Source: Henricia sp. BOLD:AAB3569 (Eukaryota > Echinodermata > Asteroidea > Spinulosida > Echinasteridae). Taken from it: a stretch of DNA of 64,000 nt. This document shows, piece by piece, positions 1-12,800 of the stretch. The translations under genes were made by a program, and so were the position numbers. Each line of letters starts with the position of its first letter. Position 1 is the stretch's first letter. The stretch lies in NCBI GenBank assembly GCA_037783545.1, contig JBBELK010000024.1, positions 2,852,001 to 2,916,000 of the forward strand. The letters are read 5' to 3'. The notes below the pieces were generated by a model that was given only the letters and a program-made list of their open reading frames with translations, ran no database searches and was not told the DNA's origin.

Positions 1-859
1 AACAACCGTTGACAAAGCTTCCAAGAAAGAGGTGCCAATTAGAGATGCACCAGAGGAGGTGAAAATTGCACGACCTACAGCTCGTATGGAATCATTCGAT
101 GAGGAGGACTTAAAGGAAGCTGTGTCAATTAGTGTTGCTCCTCGCAAGGAAGAGGAGGCTGAAGTCCTGGCTGAACTGTCCAAACCAGAAGAGGCAACAT
201 CAGATGCATTCCCTTCTGTAGATGTGTCTCTTGAGGTGTCTAAGAAACCAACAATACTTCGAAAGGCACCAGAAGAAGTCTCAGTAAGAAGACCTATTGC
301 AAAAATGGATTCAGTAGAGGAGGAGGAGCTCCGAGAAGCCGTGACAGTTAGAGTTGCTCCTCGAGAGAAAGAAGACGTCAGCCCAGTTGCTCCAACCAAA
401 CAACCTGAAGATGTTGCATCAGTGGAACAAGACACACCAGATGAAGTTTGGCAGCGGAAGCCTGTTGTGATATCTCATCCATATGAGCCAGAACCCGAGT
501 ATATGCCAGTAAGAGAGATGCTCGATGTTCTTCCAGAGGAAGAGTTCGAGACAGCAGTCACAGCGAGAATCATTCCTCGGGATGAATTCCGAGCTGAGCC
601 ACTTGCCACAGAAGAAGTTTCACCGGCCGAGGCAACTCCTGACAAAACTCCGGTTGAAATTGCACTAGATGTTGAGAGGGTGCCCCTTGTTCACAGCATG
701 CCTGGAAGAGAAAAGGGACCACAACTACAGGAGGAAGTAGAAGGCATTGTCAAGGGGGATGTAGAGTCGCAGAAAGCTGTTGAAGTTACCGTCTCTGAAG
801 AAGGGAAAGTAGTGGAACTTCCAATGGTGCCTGTCATCACACACAAGTTTAAAAATCTG
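1..859 (+). CDS. Exon 1 (partial): PEVK-like acidic linker
   Basis: Open from base 2 (the left edge is cut) to the donor GTAAGG at 860, phase 0. About 286 residues, very rich in E, V, P, K and A, with no Cys or Trp motif of an Ig domain. Repeats of about 70 residues carry KKP, APEEV and EEEL-EAV signatures; the end (VPVITHKFKN) matches the end of the other linker exons. It is the linker of an Ig-Ig-linker unit whose Ig part lies left of the window. Intron 860-1136 holds a MITE. Confidence 0.85.
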
Positions 860-3800
860 GTAAGGGATTTTGTTCTGAATGCACTTTTTATAATTTAACA
901 TAATTTCATTGATGGCTGAGTTATTAATGCTGCTGCTTTCTTTCGATTTGGTAGCATTGGCGGATCCAGCCTCATTAAAATACAGGAATAGAATGGTGTT
1001 CAGGGAGTCAGACCCCTGCATTTGCTTTAGTATTCCTGTATTTTAATGAGGCTGGTTTCACCACTGGGTAGATAATCCTAGTATCATATTTTGTTTTTAA
1101 TCATATACCTTTTGTGATTTGAACAATTCTTTACAGAATGTGAAAGAAGGCAAGCCTGTTAAGTTCACTTGCACAGTGACAGCTACTCCAGAGACTCAAG
1201 TACAGTGGTTTCAGTACGTAGAGTTTTGATTTTATATCTCAGCCTTCTGGGGTTCACATCATGGAAATTGCTTCATTCGACAAAAATAAATTACCGTAGT
1301 TAATCGTCATCAGATACGGAAGCGTACATACTTATCTTACTTAACGATCATCAATACCGTTCACATCAAGCGACTACTAACAAAGATCAGACTAAATAAT
1401 TGAAAGGTCATTTGTTGCAAATCACATCACTTGAACAAAGTGAATGTATGTACACATTACAAATTCGCCTCTTCAAAGTTATCCACTTCGCGGCGGCTAG
1501 GCATTTTGCAATTTATTCCCCTGGAGCGGGAGACTGCACTTGCAGTTTTTGTCATGCAGTATACATGTATGTCTCTGGGGCTAGAGACTTGATGACTAGT
1601 TTTTATTTTAAGTCCTATAAATCAATCTTATTTCCCAACTCCAGTAACAAGTCATTTTCTCCAATGTCAAGTCACAGGTCAAAAACCAAAAACTGACTTG
1701 ACCCCAAGCCAACAAGATAAAAGATAAGCTCTGCCCTGGTCTAATTCATGGGCTAATTCTGTATAACTACCCCCAAGACACTCACACTTAGAACTGCATA
1801 TGCAGTTCCCTGTTGCAAAGTGGTTAAGCATCTCGTCATTGAATGAACCTCTTTTGCTTCATTGAACAAAGCAGTTTAAATCTTTGTCGAATGAGGAGCC
1901 ATACATCAACATTAAGAAATACTTTCATCGAATCTTTATCAAATGAATTGATTTCCCTGATTTTAACAGGGTCTTGGTTTGCTTCACAGTCAATGTTCCA
2001 AACGTTGTGATCATTGTGCATTGACATTTTAATTTTTGTTTTAATTTTCTATAGTGAGGAAGAACTACTAAAATCCACAACCAAACACATCCAAACGTTT
2101 GAAGAGGGTGTTGCAACACTGGAAATTCTTCATCCTAAGACCAGGGATGTTGGAGAATACAAGTGTGTTGTGATCAATGAGGCCGGTGAAGATTTTTGCT
2201 CTGCTAAGCTCACCGTAACAGGTAAGATTCTTTATTTTGTATTCAAGTATATTTACTCCTCATTTTTTCTAGTGTCACAAACAAAGTTTTAGGAAAGCAG
2301 TTTTGTGTTTAAAACAAAGAAAGTATTTTGAAAAAACTGTTTAATTGTTGTATTTTTCTATTTATCCACAGAGGTTAAACGAGGGCCAACATTCATTGAA
2401 AAACCTGAAGTTGATGAAACCCCTGAAAGTAAGTTACATTTTTGTTTTCTTTTCATTTTTCTTTTGATTTGCGGGAACTTGTGGTAGACTTATATAAACT
2501 TAATTTCTTGTCACAGCAACTGATGCCATTTTCCGATGCAAAGTTGACAGCTTCCCTAAGCCCACCATTACATGGAACAAGGGTTGGAAACAGATGAAAA
2601 CAGGAGGCCGCTTCTCAATCACTTACGATGAGGAAACGGATGAGAGTGTTCTAACAGTGAAGGATGCAACACCAGCTGATGCTGGAAAGTACACCTGCTT
2701 CATCAAGAATCCGCTTGGCGAGCAGAATGCTTCAACCAGTCTTAAGATCACAGCCAAACCACAACAGGCTACTGTGGAACAGATGGAAGAGGCTGAAATT
2801 CTCACAGATGTGTCTAAACCTGAAGAAGTCACTCCAGAGGTGGTTCCTGTTGAGGCACTTGAGGAAACAGTTCCTGAGAAGAAGCCATCCGTTAAAGAAG
2901 CTCCTGAAGAGGTCAAAGTTCTGAAACCTCAAGTATCATTGGAAGCTGTTTCTGAAGAAAAGCTAGAAATAGCAGGAGTTGCTAAGGTTCCCAAGACAGA
3001 AGAAGTGGAGGTTGTTCAAATTGAAAGACCAGAAGAGAAGGTGGTGGATGTAAAACCAGTTGAAGAAAGACCTGAAGAAGTTACTCCTGAAAAGAAGCCA
3101 GCTGTAATCGCTGTCCCTGAAGAGCAGGTGGCTGTTGCAATAAAATCTCACGTTGCAATGGAAGCTGTGACAGAGGAGCAACTGGAAACGGCTGTTACAG
3201 CCAAGTTTAGTCCTCAAGTAGAAGAGGAAGTCGAGATTCTCACCGACATCGAGAAACTAGAGGAAGTAATGCCTGGTGTTGTTACCGTTGAGAAAGCTCC
3301 TGAAGAAATTGTGTCAAAGAAGAAACCTGCATTCATCATAGCAACAGAGGAAGAAGTCACCGTGAAACCAAAAGCGAAAGTATCTCTTCAGGGTGTCACA
3401 GAAGAAAAACTAGAAACTGCAGTCACGGCCAAAGTGAAGCCTCGTTCAGAAGAGGAGGTTGAGGTTCTAGCGGCATTCAGGAAGCCACGTGAGCTGGTTC
3501 CTGATGTTCCCCAGGAAGAGGAGGAGGAGTTAGCTGAAGAGGTTAAGCCTGAAGAAAAGCCAACCATAATCCAAGCACCAGAAGAGCAATATACTCCATC
3601 ACCTGCATCCAAAGAATACTTGGACATCGTTCCAGAGGAGAAATTTGAAACAGCAGTTACCAAGACTGTCAAACAACCTGAAGATGAAGCAGAATTGCTT
3701 CCAACGACAGAGGTCTCCCCAGTAGAGGCTGTAACTGAGCTAGCTCCATCCGAAATCACTCTTGATGTTTCGGATGAGAAGCCGGTCACAATCAGGGGAC

Positions 3801-6800
3801 GTCCTGAGAAACAACAAGTTCCACAAGAACTGGAGGAGGTATCAGTCCTTCCTGAGGAGGATGTTGATAAGCATGAAGCAGTGGAAGTAATTGTGAAAGA
3901 AGAAGAAAAGGTTGAGGAGTTGCCAGTTGCACCTGTCATCACCGACCAGTTCAAAAACAAGGTCAGTAACTTTTCAGTAGTACCCGATAACAGGTTCTTC
4001 ATTTAATATAATGATTTACTAATTTATTGTAGTTCATAGCAAATGAGTAAATTGCCCTTCGTTTTATTTTCAGAGTACCAAGGAAGGAAAGCCTGTGACA
4101 TTCACTTGCTCTGCGACTGGAACACCAAAGCCCGAGATCCAATGGTTCTTGTAAGTAGACGTCGGATTTGCTCATAAATCCTCTTTAAAATTCGAGCCGA
4201 TAATTTTACATCTTTCTACTTATTCTAAATTGAACCAAAATTATCTTATACTTTCAACATTGTTCTCAAATCCTGTGTACATGTCTTTGTATTTTTAGAT
4301 TATTTTTTGTTGCTTTTGTTTGTTTGTTTGTTTGTTTACCATATACAGTATCGCGCAATTTAGTTGGTCGCAGAGATTTGGAAATAACTGTTTCAGGATT
4401 TTTACCAATTGTACAAATCTAGGAATGAGAAACCTTTGGAGGCGAGTACCCATTTCATCCAGACTTTTGATGAAGAGGTTGCCACACTGACAATTGAACA
4501 CCCGAAACCAAAGGATTCTGGCGAGTACAAATGTGTAGTGATCAACACAGCTGGCGAAGATGTCTGCCGTGCTAAGCTCACTGTCACAGGTGAGAATTTT
4601 TAGTCTGATATCAGATAATATTTACTCTTCGTTTTTTTCCTGGTGGCTCAAAGTCAGTTGTGATGCATTTTGTGACACAGGTTTTCAGGAATATTCTTCT
4701 GTGTTTCACCAAAGGAAATGTATTTGAAAAATATTTTAATTTATTACATTTTATTTTCATTTTTCCACAGAGGTTAAACGAGGTCCATCATTTATTGAAA
4801 GTCCTGATGTTGCTGAGACACCTGAAAGTAAGTTTCATTTTTGTTTTGTTGCCTGTACTGTTTTTGAAAAGGTCACAGCTAAATATACTACTTGTGTCGG
4901 CCTCCCAAGGTAAATCTGTTAAAAATTATGAAATACTGATCAAAATTGACCTAAATCAGAGTTCAAAATATCAAGTCACTATTGTAGGAGACGAAATCAA
5001 CAAAAGTCATGAATTACAGGCACTGTTATAGTCCAGTCCATTGCTGTAAGGATAAAAATCTTGACTCCGTCAAAAGTCCGTTTACAAATAAAGTATAAAC
5101 ATGCACAACAGAATGTCTTCAACAAATGGTATATTAACTGAATGTGTTTTGCCCCCATTTTTGTAACAGCTACTGATGCCGTTTTCCGATGCAAAGTTGA
5201 GGGCTTCCCTAAACCTACCATCACATGGAACAAGGGTTGGAAACAGATCAAAACAGGAGGCCGCTTCTCAATCACACACGATGAGGAAACAGATGACAGT
5301 GTTCTAACAGTGAAGGACGCAACACCAGCTGATGCTGGAAAGTACACCTGTTTCATCAAAAATCCGCTTGGCGAGCAGAATGCTTCAGTCAGTCTTAAGA
5401 TCACAAACAAACCACAACAGGTTACTGTGGAACAGATGGAGGAGGCTGAAATTGTCACAGATGTGCCCAAACCTGAAGAAGTCAGTCCAGAGGTGGTTCA
5501 TGTTGAGGCACTTGAGGAAACAGTTCCTGAGAAGAAGCCATCAGTTAAAGAAGCTCCTGAAGAGGTCAAAGTTCTCAAACCTCAAGTATCATTGGAAGCT
5601 GTTTCTGAAGAAAAGTTAGAAATAGCAGGAGTAGCTGAGGTTCCTAAGACAGAAGAAGTGGAAGTTGTTGAAATTGAAAGACCAGAGGAGAAGGTGGTGG
5701 ATGTAAAACCAGTTGAAGAAAGACCTGAAGAAGTTACTCCTGAAAAGAAGCCGGCTGTAATTGCTATGCCTGAAGAGCAGGTGACTCTTGCAATAAAACC
5801 TCACGTCGCAATGGAAGCTGTGACAGAGGAGCAACTGGAAACGGCTGTTACAGCCAAGTTTAGTCCTCAAGTAGAAGAGGAAGTCGAGATTCTCATTGAC
5901 GTCGAGAAACCAGAGGAAGTAATGCCTGGTGTTGTTGCCGTTGAGGAAGCTCCTGAAGAAATTGTGTCAAAGAAGAAACCTGCATTCATCATAGCAACAG
6001 AGGAAGAAGTCACCGTGAAACCAAAAGCGAAAGTATCTCTTCAGGGTGTCACAGAACAAAAACTAGAAACTGCAGTCACGGCCAAAGTGAAGCCTCGTTC
6101 AGAAGAGGAGGTTGAGGTTCTAGCGGCATTCAGGAAGCCACGTGAGCTGGTTCCTGATGTTCCCCAGGAAGAAGAGGAGGAGTTAGCTGAAGAGGTTAAG
6201 CCTGAAGAAAAGCCAACCATAGTCCAAGCACCAGAAGAGCAATATACTCCATCACCTGCATCCAAAGAATACTTGGACATCGTTCCAGAGGAGAAATTTG
6301 AAACAGCAGTTACCAAGACTGTCAAACAACCTGAAGATGAAGCAGAATTGCTTCCAACGACAGAGGTCTCCCCAGTAGAGGCTGTAACTGAGCTAGCTCC
6401 ATCCGAAATCACTCTTGATGTTTCAGATGAGAAGCCGGTCACAATCAGGGGACGTCCTGAGAAACAACAAGTTCCACAAGAACTGGAGGAGGTATCAGTC
6501 CTTCCTGAGGAGGATGTTGATAAGCATGAAGCAGTGGAAGTAATTGTGAAAGAAGAAGAAAAGGTTGAGGAGTTGCCAGTTGCACCTGTCATCACCGACC
6601 AGTTCAAAAACAAGGTCAGTAACTTTTCAGTAGTACCCGATAACAGGTTCTTCATTTAATATAATGATTTACTAATTTATTGTAGTTCATAGCAAATGAG
6701 TAAATTGCCCTTCGTTTTATTTTCAGAGTACCAAGGAAGGAAAGCCTGTGACATTCACTTGCTCTGCGACTGGAACACCAAAGCCCGAGATCCAATGGTT

Positions 6801-9800
6801 CTTGTAAGTAGACGTCGGATTTGCTCATAAATCCTCTTTAAAATTCGAGCTGATAATTTTACATCTTTCTACTTATTCTAAATTGTACCAAAATTATCTT
6901 ATACTTTCAACATTGTTCTCAAATCCTGTGTACATTTTTTTGTGTTGCTTTTGTTTGTTTGTTTGTTGGGTTGTTTGTTTGTTTGTTTGTTTACCATATA
7001 CAGTATCACGCAATTTAGTTGGTTGCAGAGATTTGGAAATAACTGTTTCTGGATTTTTACCAATTGTACAAATCTAGGAATGAGAAACCTTTGGAGGCGA
7101 GTACTCATTTCATCCAGACTTTTGATGAAGAGGTTGCCACACTGACAATTGAACACCCCAAACCAAAGGATTCTGGCGAGTACAAATGTGTAGTAATCAA
7201 CACAGCTGGTGAAGATGTCTGCCGTGCTAAGCTTACAGTGACAGGTGAGAATTTTTAGTCATATATCGGATAATATTTACTCTTCATTTTTTTTCTTTCT
7301 CGTGGCTCAAAATCAGTTGTGTTGCATTTCTGACACAAGTTTTCAAGAATGTTCTTCTGTGTTTCAACAAAGGAAATGTATTCAGAAAAATGTTTAATTT
7401 ATTACAATTTATTTTCATTTTTCCACAGAGGTTAAACGAGGCCCATCATTTATTGAAAGTCCTGATGTTGCTGAGACACCTGAAAGTAAGTTTCATTTTT
7501 ATTTTGCCGACTGTTCTGTTTTTTAAAAATTCACAGCTAAATATACTATTTGTGTCAGCCTCCCAAGGTAAATCTGTTCAAAATTATGAAATACTGATCA
7601 AAATTTACCAAAATCAGAGTTCAAAATATCTAGTCACTATTGTAGGAGACGAAATCCACAAAAGTCATGAATTACAGGCACTGTTATAGTCCAGTCCATT
7701 GCTGTAAGGATAAAAATCTTGACTCCGTCAAAAGTACGTTTACAAATAAAGTATAAACATGCACAACAGAGTGTCTTCAACAAATGGTATATTAACTGAA
7801 TGTGTTTTGCCCCCATTTTTGTAACAGCTACTGATGCCGTTTTCCGATGCAAAGTTGAGGGCTTCCCTAAACCTACCATCACATGGAACAAGGGTTGGAA
7901 ACAGATCAAAACAGGAGGCCGCTTCTCAATCACACACGATGAGGAAACAGATGAGAGTGTTCTAACAGTGAAGGATGCAACACCAGCTGATGCTGGAAAG
8001 TACACCTGCTTCATCAAGAATCCGCTTGGCGAGCAGAATGCTTCAGTCAGTCTTAAGATCACAGACAAACCACAACAGGCTACTGTGGAACAGTTGGAGG
8101 AGGCTGAAATTCTCACAGATGTGCCCAAACCTGAAGAAGTCAGTCCAGAGGTGGTTCCTGTTGAGACACTTGAGGAAACAGTTCCTGAGAAGAAGCCATC
8201 AGTTAAAGAAGCTCCTGAAGAGGTCAAAGTTCTCAAACCTCAGGTATCATTGGAAGCTGTTTCTGTAGAAAAGTTAGAAATAGCAGGAGTTGCTGAGGTT
8301 CCTAAGACAGAAGAAGTGGAAGTTGTTGAAATTGAAAGACCAGAAGAGAAGGTGGTGGATGTAAAACCAGTTGAAGAAAGACCTGAAGAAGTTACTCCTG
8401 AAAAGAAGCCAGCTGTAATCGCTATGCCTGAAGAGCAGGTGACTGTTGCAATAAAACCTCACGTCGCAATGGAAGCTGTGACAGAGGAGCAACTGGAAAC
8501 GGCTGTTACAGCCAAGTTTAGTCCTCAAGTAGAAGAGGAAGTTGAGATTCTCACCGACATCGAGAAACTAGAGGAAGTAATGCCTGGTGTTGTTACCGTT
8601 GAGGAAGCTCCTGAAGAAATTGTGTCAAAGAAGAAACCTGCATTCATCATAGCAACAGAGGAAGAAGTCACCGTGAAACCAAAAGCGAAAGTAGCTCTTA
8701 AGGGTGTCACAGAAGAAAAACTAGAAACTGCAGTCACGGCCAAAGTGAAGCCTCGTTCAGAAGAGGAGGTTGAGGTTCTAGCGGCATTCAGAAAGCCACG
8801 TGAGCTGGTTCCTGATGTTCCCCAGGAAGAGGAGGAGGAGTTAGTTGAAGATCTTAAGCCTGAAGAAAAACCAACCATAATCCAAGCACCAGAAGAGCAA
8901 TATACTCCATCACCTGCATCCAAAGAATACTTGGACATCGTTCCAGAGGAGAAATTTGAAACAGCAGTTACCAAGACTGTCAAACAACCTGAAGATGAAG
9001 CAGAATTGCTTCCAACGACAGAGGTCTCCCCAGTAGAGGCTGTAACTGAGCTAGCTCCATCCGAAATCACTCTTGATGTTTCGGATGAGAAGCCGGTCAC
9101 AATCAGGGGACGTCCTGAGAAACAACAAGTTCCACAAGAACTGGAGGAGGTATTAGTCCTTCCTGAGGAGGATGTTGATAAGCATGAAGCAGTGGAAGTA
9201 ATTGTGAAAGAAGAAGAAAAGGTTGAGGAGTTGCCAGTTGCACCTGTCATCACCGACCAGTTCAAAAACAAGGTCAGTAACTTTCCATTAGTATTCAATA
9301 ACAGATAACTTCAATTAATAAAAGGATTTACTAATTAAATTTTGTTCGTGGCAAATGAGTAAATTACCTTTTTTTTTCTCTTCAGAGTACCAAGGAAGGA
9401 AAGCCTGTGACATTTACTTGCTCTGTAACTGGAACACCAAAGCCCGAGATCCAATGGTTCTTGTAAGTAGACATTTGATTTGCTCATTATCCTCGAACAG
9501 ATTATTTTACATCTTTCTACTTTTTCAAAATTGTATCAAAATTATCTTACACTTTCAACATTGTGCTCAAATCCTGTGTACATATATTTGCATTGATAGA
9601 TTTGTTTCTTTGGTTTTTTGTTTGTTTGTTTACCATATAGAGTATCATGCAATTAAGTTGGTCGCAGAGATTTGGAAATAACTGTTTACTGGATTTTTAC
9701 CGATTGTACAAATATAGGAATGATCGGAAACTTGTGGAGGCAAGTACTCATTTCATCCAGACTCTGGATGAAGAGGTTGCCACACTGACAATTGAACACC

Positions 9801-12800
9801 CCAAACCAAAGGATTCTGGCGAGTACAAATGTGTAGTAATCAACACAGCTGGCGAAGATGTCTGCCATGCTAAGCTCACTGTCACAGGTATATATTCACT
9901 TCTTTGCAAGTCTTCCATCTTACAATTATTTGAATTGGTCTTTGCCTTAATATTGATGCAAATTAGGGGTTAAAAGTAGGTTTAGCCAATCTTAAACGCA
10001 CGTTTAAAGCCAGCTCGGGGTCCTGGGCACTGATAATGCCCGAGCCGCCAGACGAGGGCATTATCAGTGCCCAGGACCCCTAGCTGGTTTTAAACGGGTG
10101 TTTGAAATTGGCCAAACCTAGTTTTAATCCCATTCATAAATACCTTTACGTGTAAATCGGTAAAATTCACCAAAATTAGCTCGTCGTTTTGCCATGTTTT
10201 GCATTCACTTTCCTATGCCTACAGTCTAGTGTCAACACGGCGTTCGTACAACTGCGAGTTGTGCGTGATGTTGTTTTTGTTAGATCGCGCGCGTTACGCG
10301 AAAAGCAGGCGTGTTGCTCGCGCACGCACACGACTGGGTATAAGTGCACAATTTGCTTTCAGGCGGGTGCAGTTTCTTTGTGCATGTGCGTGTTCCATAT
10401 ACGCGCTGACTAGGGCACAAACGCGGGACAGCCAGCCGGGCATTATCACTATTCTTTATCGCTAATTTAAGACTGCCCACGTGACGTGCTCTCAGCCAAT
10501 AGGGATGCGTAAACTGTCCAAGGTATTTATGAATTTAACATTAAGAATGCCATTATTTTATTTTTTTTGTGTTTTTACTATTTCAGAAGTGAAAAGAGCA
10601 CCCACATTTGTTGAGAAACCGGAAGTTGAAGAAACACCAGAAGGTGAGTTATGTGAATTTCAGACAAATTTTGTTTTGTAAAAATTTGTCTTAAAAATGT
10701 CTTATGTTCTGTTTATTATACTAAAAAGTAAGTTTTTCATTTTTATGTATTTTATTTTTCAAGGAACTGATGCAATCTTCCGTTGCAAAGTCGATGGCTT
10801 TCCTAAACCAACCGTCACATGGAACAAAGGGTGGAAGCAAATTACATCTGGAGGAAAATTCACCATCAGCTTTGACGAAGACAATGAGGAAAGCGTTCTG
10901 ACAATTAAAGATGCCAAACCTTCTGATGCTGGGAAGTACACATGTTATCTCAAGAATCCTCTTGGGCAGGAAAGCTCAACTGTGAGTTTGAAAATCACTC
11001 CCAAGCCAGAAGAAAAACCAGAAGAAATTGCTCCAAAACCCGAAGAGAAACCAAAAGAAGAGATAGCAGCTCCGAAACCTGTGGAGAAGCCAGAAGAAAT
11101 ACCTGAGGAAGAAACTCCAAAACCAGACACAAAACCAGAAAGAGACATTGTCCCTAAACAAGAGGAGGTTATTCCAGAAGACAAACCGGATTTTAAAGAG
11201 GAAATAGTAGTTCCTGTTTCAACAGAGACTGAGGAAGTCTCTCTGGAAATTGTTCCTGATGAGGAAACAGTCCCAGAAAAGAAACCCGCCTTTACTGTGA
11301 GCTCAGAGGAAGAGGTCTCCAAGGTTCTTAAAGCAAAGGTGTCAGTGAAGGCTGTATCTGAAGAACAAGTTGATTCAGCAGTCACTGCCAAGTTTAAGCC
11401 TCGTCAGGAGGAAGAGTTGGAAATACAAGCTGAGTTTAAAAAGCCAAGAGAGGAAAGTCCTGAAGAGGTTGCTCCTCGGGTCAAGGCATCCTTTGACGCA
11501 GAAGATGCTACTTATGTAACTCCTTCATATCCTGAGATGCTGGAAACTCTTCCTGAAGAACAATTAGAGACAGCAGTCACCAAGATTGTCCCACAACCAT
11601 CAGATGAAGCTGAGGTACTTCCAACTGCTGAGGATGTTACACCAGTGGCAGCCACTCCTCAGGAAACACCAAGTGAAGTCTTAGAAGTTTCCAAGAAGAA
11701 GCCAGAGAGAATCATAGGAGTGCCTGAGAGGGAGGTTATTCCTGTGGGGGAAGAGGTGTTGGAAGAGCTTCCAGTATCAGAGAAACAGAAGGCCGTCGAG
11801 ACCTTCGTGGAGAAAGATGACAAGGTGGAGGAACTTCCAGTTGCACCTGTCATTACCCACAAAATGAAGGACAAGGTAAGATAGAATCGACTTGATGATT
11901 CAAAATTTGCTCTTTTACTATAGAGTACCCCTCACAGTGCCTTAAGAAAACTTTGCTTTCAATCGGAAAGCTGCTGCAGTGGCTCACTGGCAATATAAAC
12001 AAATCTGGGGTTGATTTCACAAAGAAATAATTTGTGACGCATCGTACCAACTGATGAACCCGCCACAAAGTTACTACTACCAAATAGGTAATCGCAACTT
12101 TGCGAAGGGTTCTGCCCAAAGAGTGTTTAGCGCTGCATAGCAGTTCTGCCCACAAATTGTGATGTGTACCCGTTGTAAGTGTTTTGTGAAATGCAACTAT
12201 AAAGCCCATCGTAAACCTATGAAGGGTTCGGCGAGTTGTGATTGATTTGAGCACTTACGACGTGTCGCAAGTCTTTGTGAAATTGACCCCAGGCTTTCAT
12301 TTAATTGTCACAGACCTCTGGTAAAAATTCTGTAGTGAAAGCCAGGATATATATTCTTTCCCAGTATTCCCAACCAAATTTACTCGGTTGCAGACAAATG
12401 CATAAAAAATGATGATTGCTGTTATTTTATAGTACTTTGTTTATTGTCTACTCAGAATGTGAAGGAAGGCACACCTTTGAAATTAACCTGCTCTGTGACG
12501 GGACAACCCAAGCCAGAGGTCCAGTGGTACAGGTAAGCTGAGGTCTTTGCCTTGTTAAACTGTGCCAAAAGAGTTAATTGTATTTCAGTACAAGAAAAAA
12601 ATATTGGGAATTAACTTGTAGGAAATAATTGTTTTGGTGCGGTGTATAAACAACTCTCTAGAAGATGCCAAGTATAAAACTGCATCCAACCTTGGTTAAG
12701 ATTTGAAGTTTGAAGTAAGTCCATTTTCCATGGACTTGTGTATTATTTATGTCTGTGGCCATTGTTTAGGTACCTGAGAGTGCAGTGAATGTTTGTGTTT

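Noticed and set aside
1400-1696. 98-residue plus-strand ORF in intron 1214-2054
   Set aside because: Not domain-like and no fitting splice sites; exon 2 joins exon 3 directly within one Ig domain.
3388-4002. 204-residue minus-strand ORF, Ser/Thr-rich (also at 6041-6655 and, longer, 8525-9298)
   Set aside because: It is the antisense shadow of the E/K-rich linker: GAA/GAG codons read as TTC/CTC-type Ser/Phe codons. It repeats only because the linker exon repeats.
10189-10681. Overlapping ORFs of 60-90 residues on both strands in a CpG-rich intron
   Set aside because: No domain or codon pattern; they lie beside a fold-back element and do not fit the phases of exons 15 and 16.
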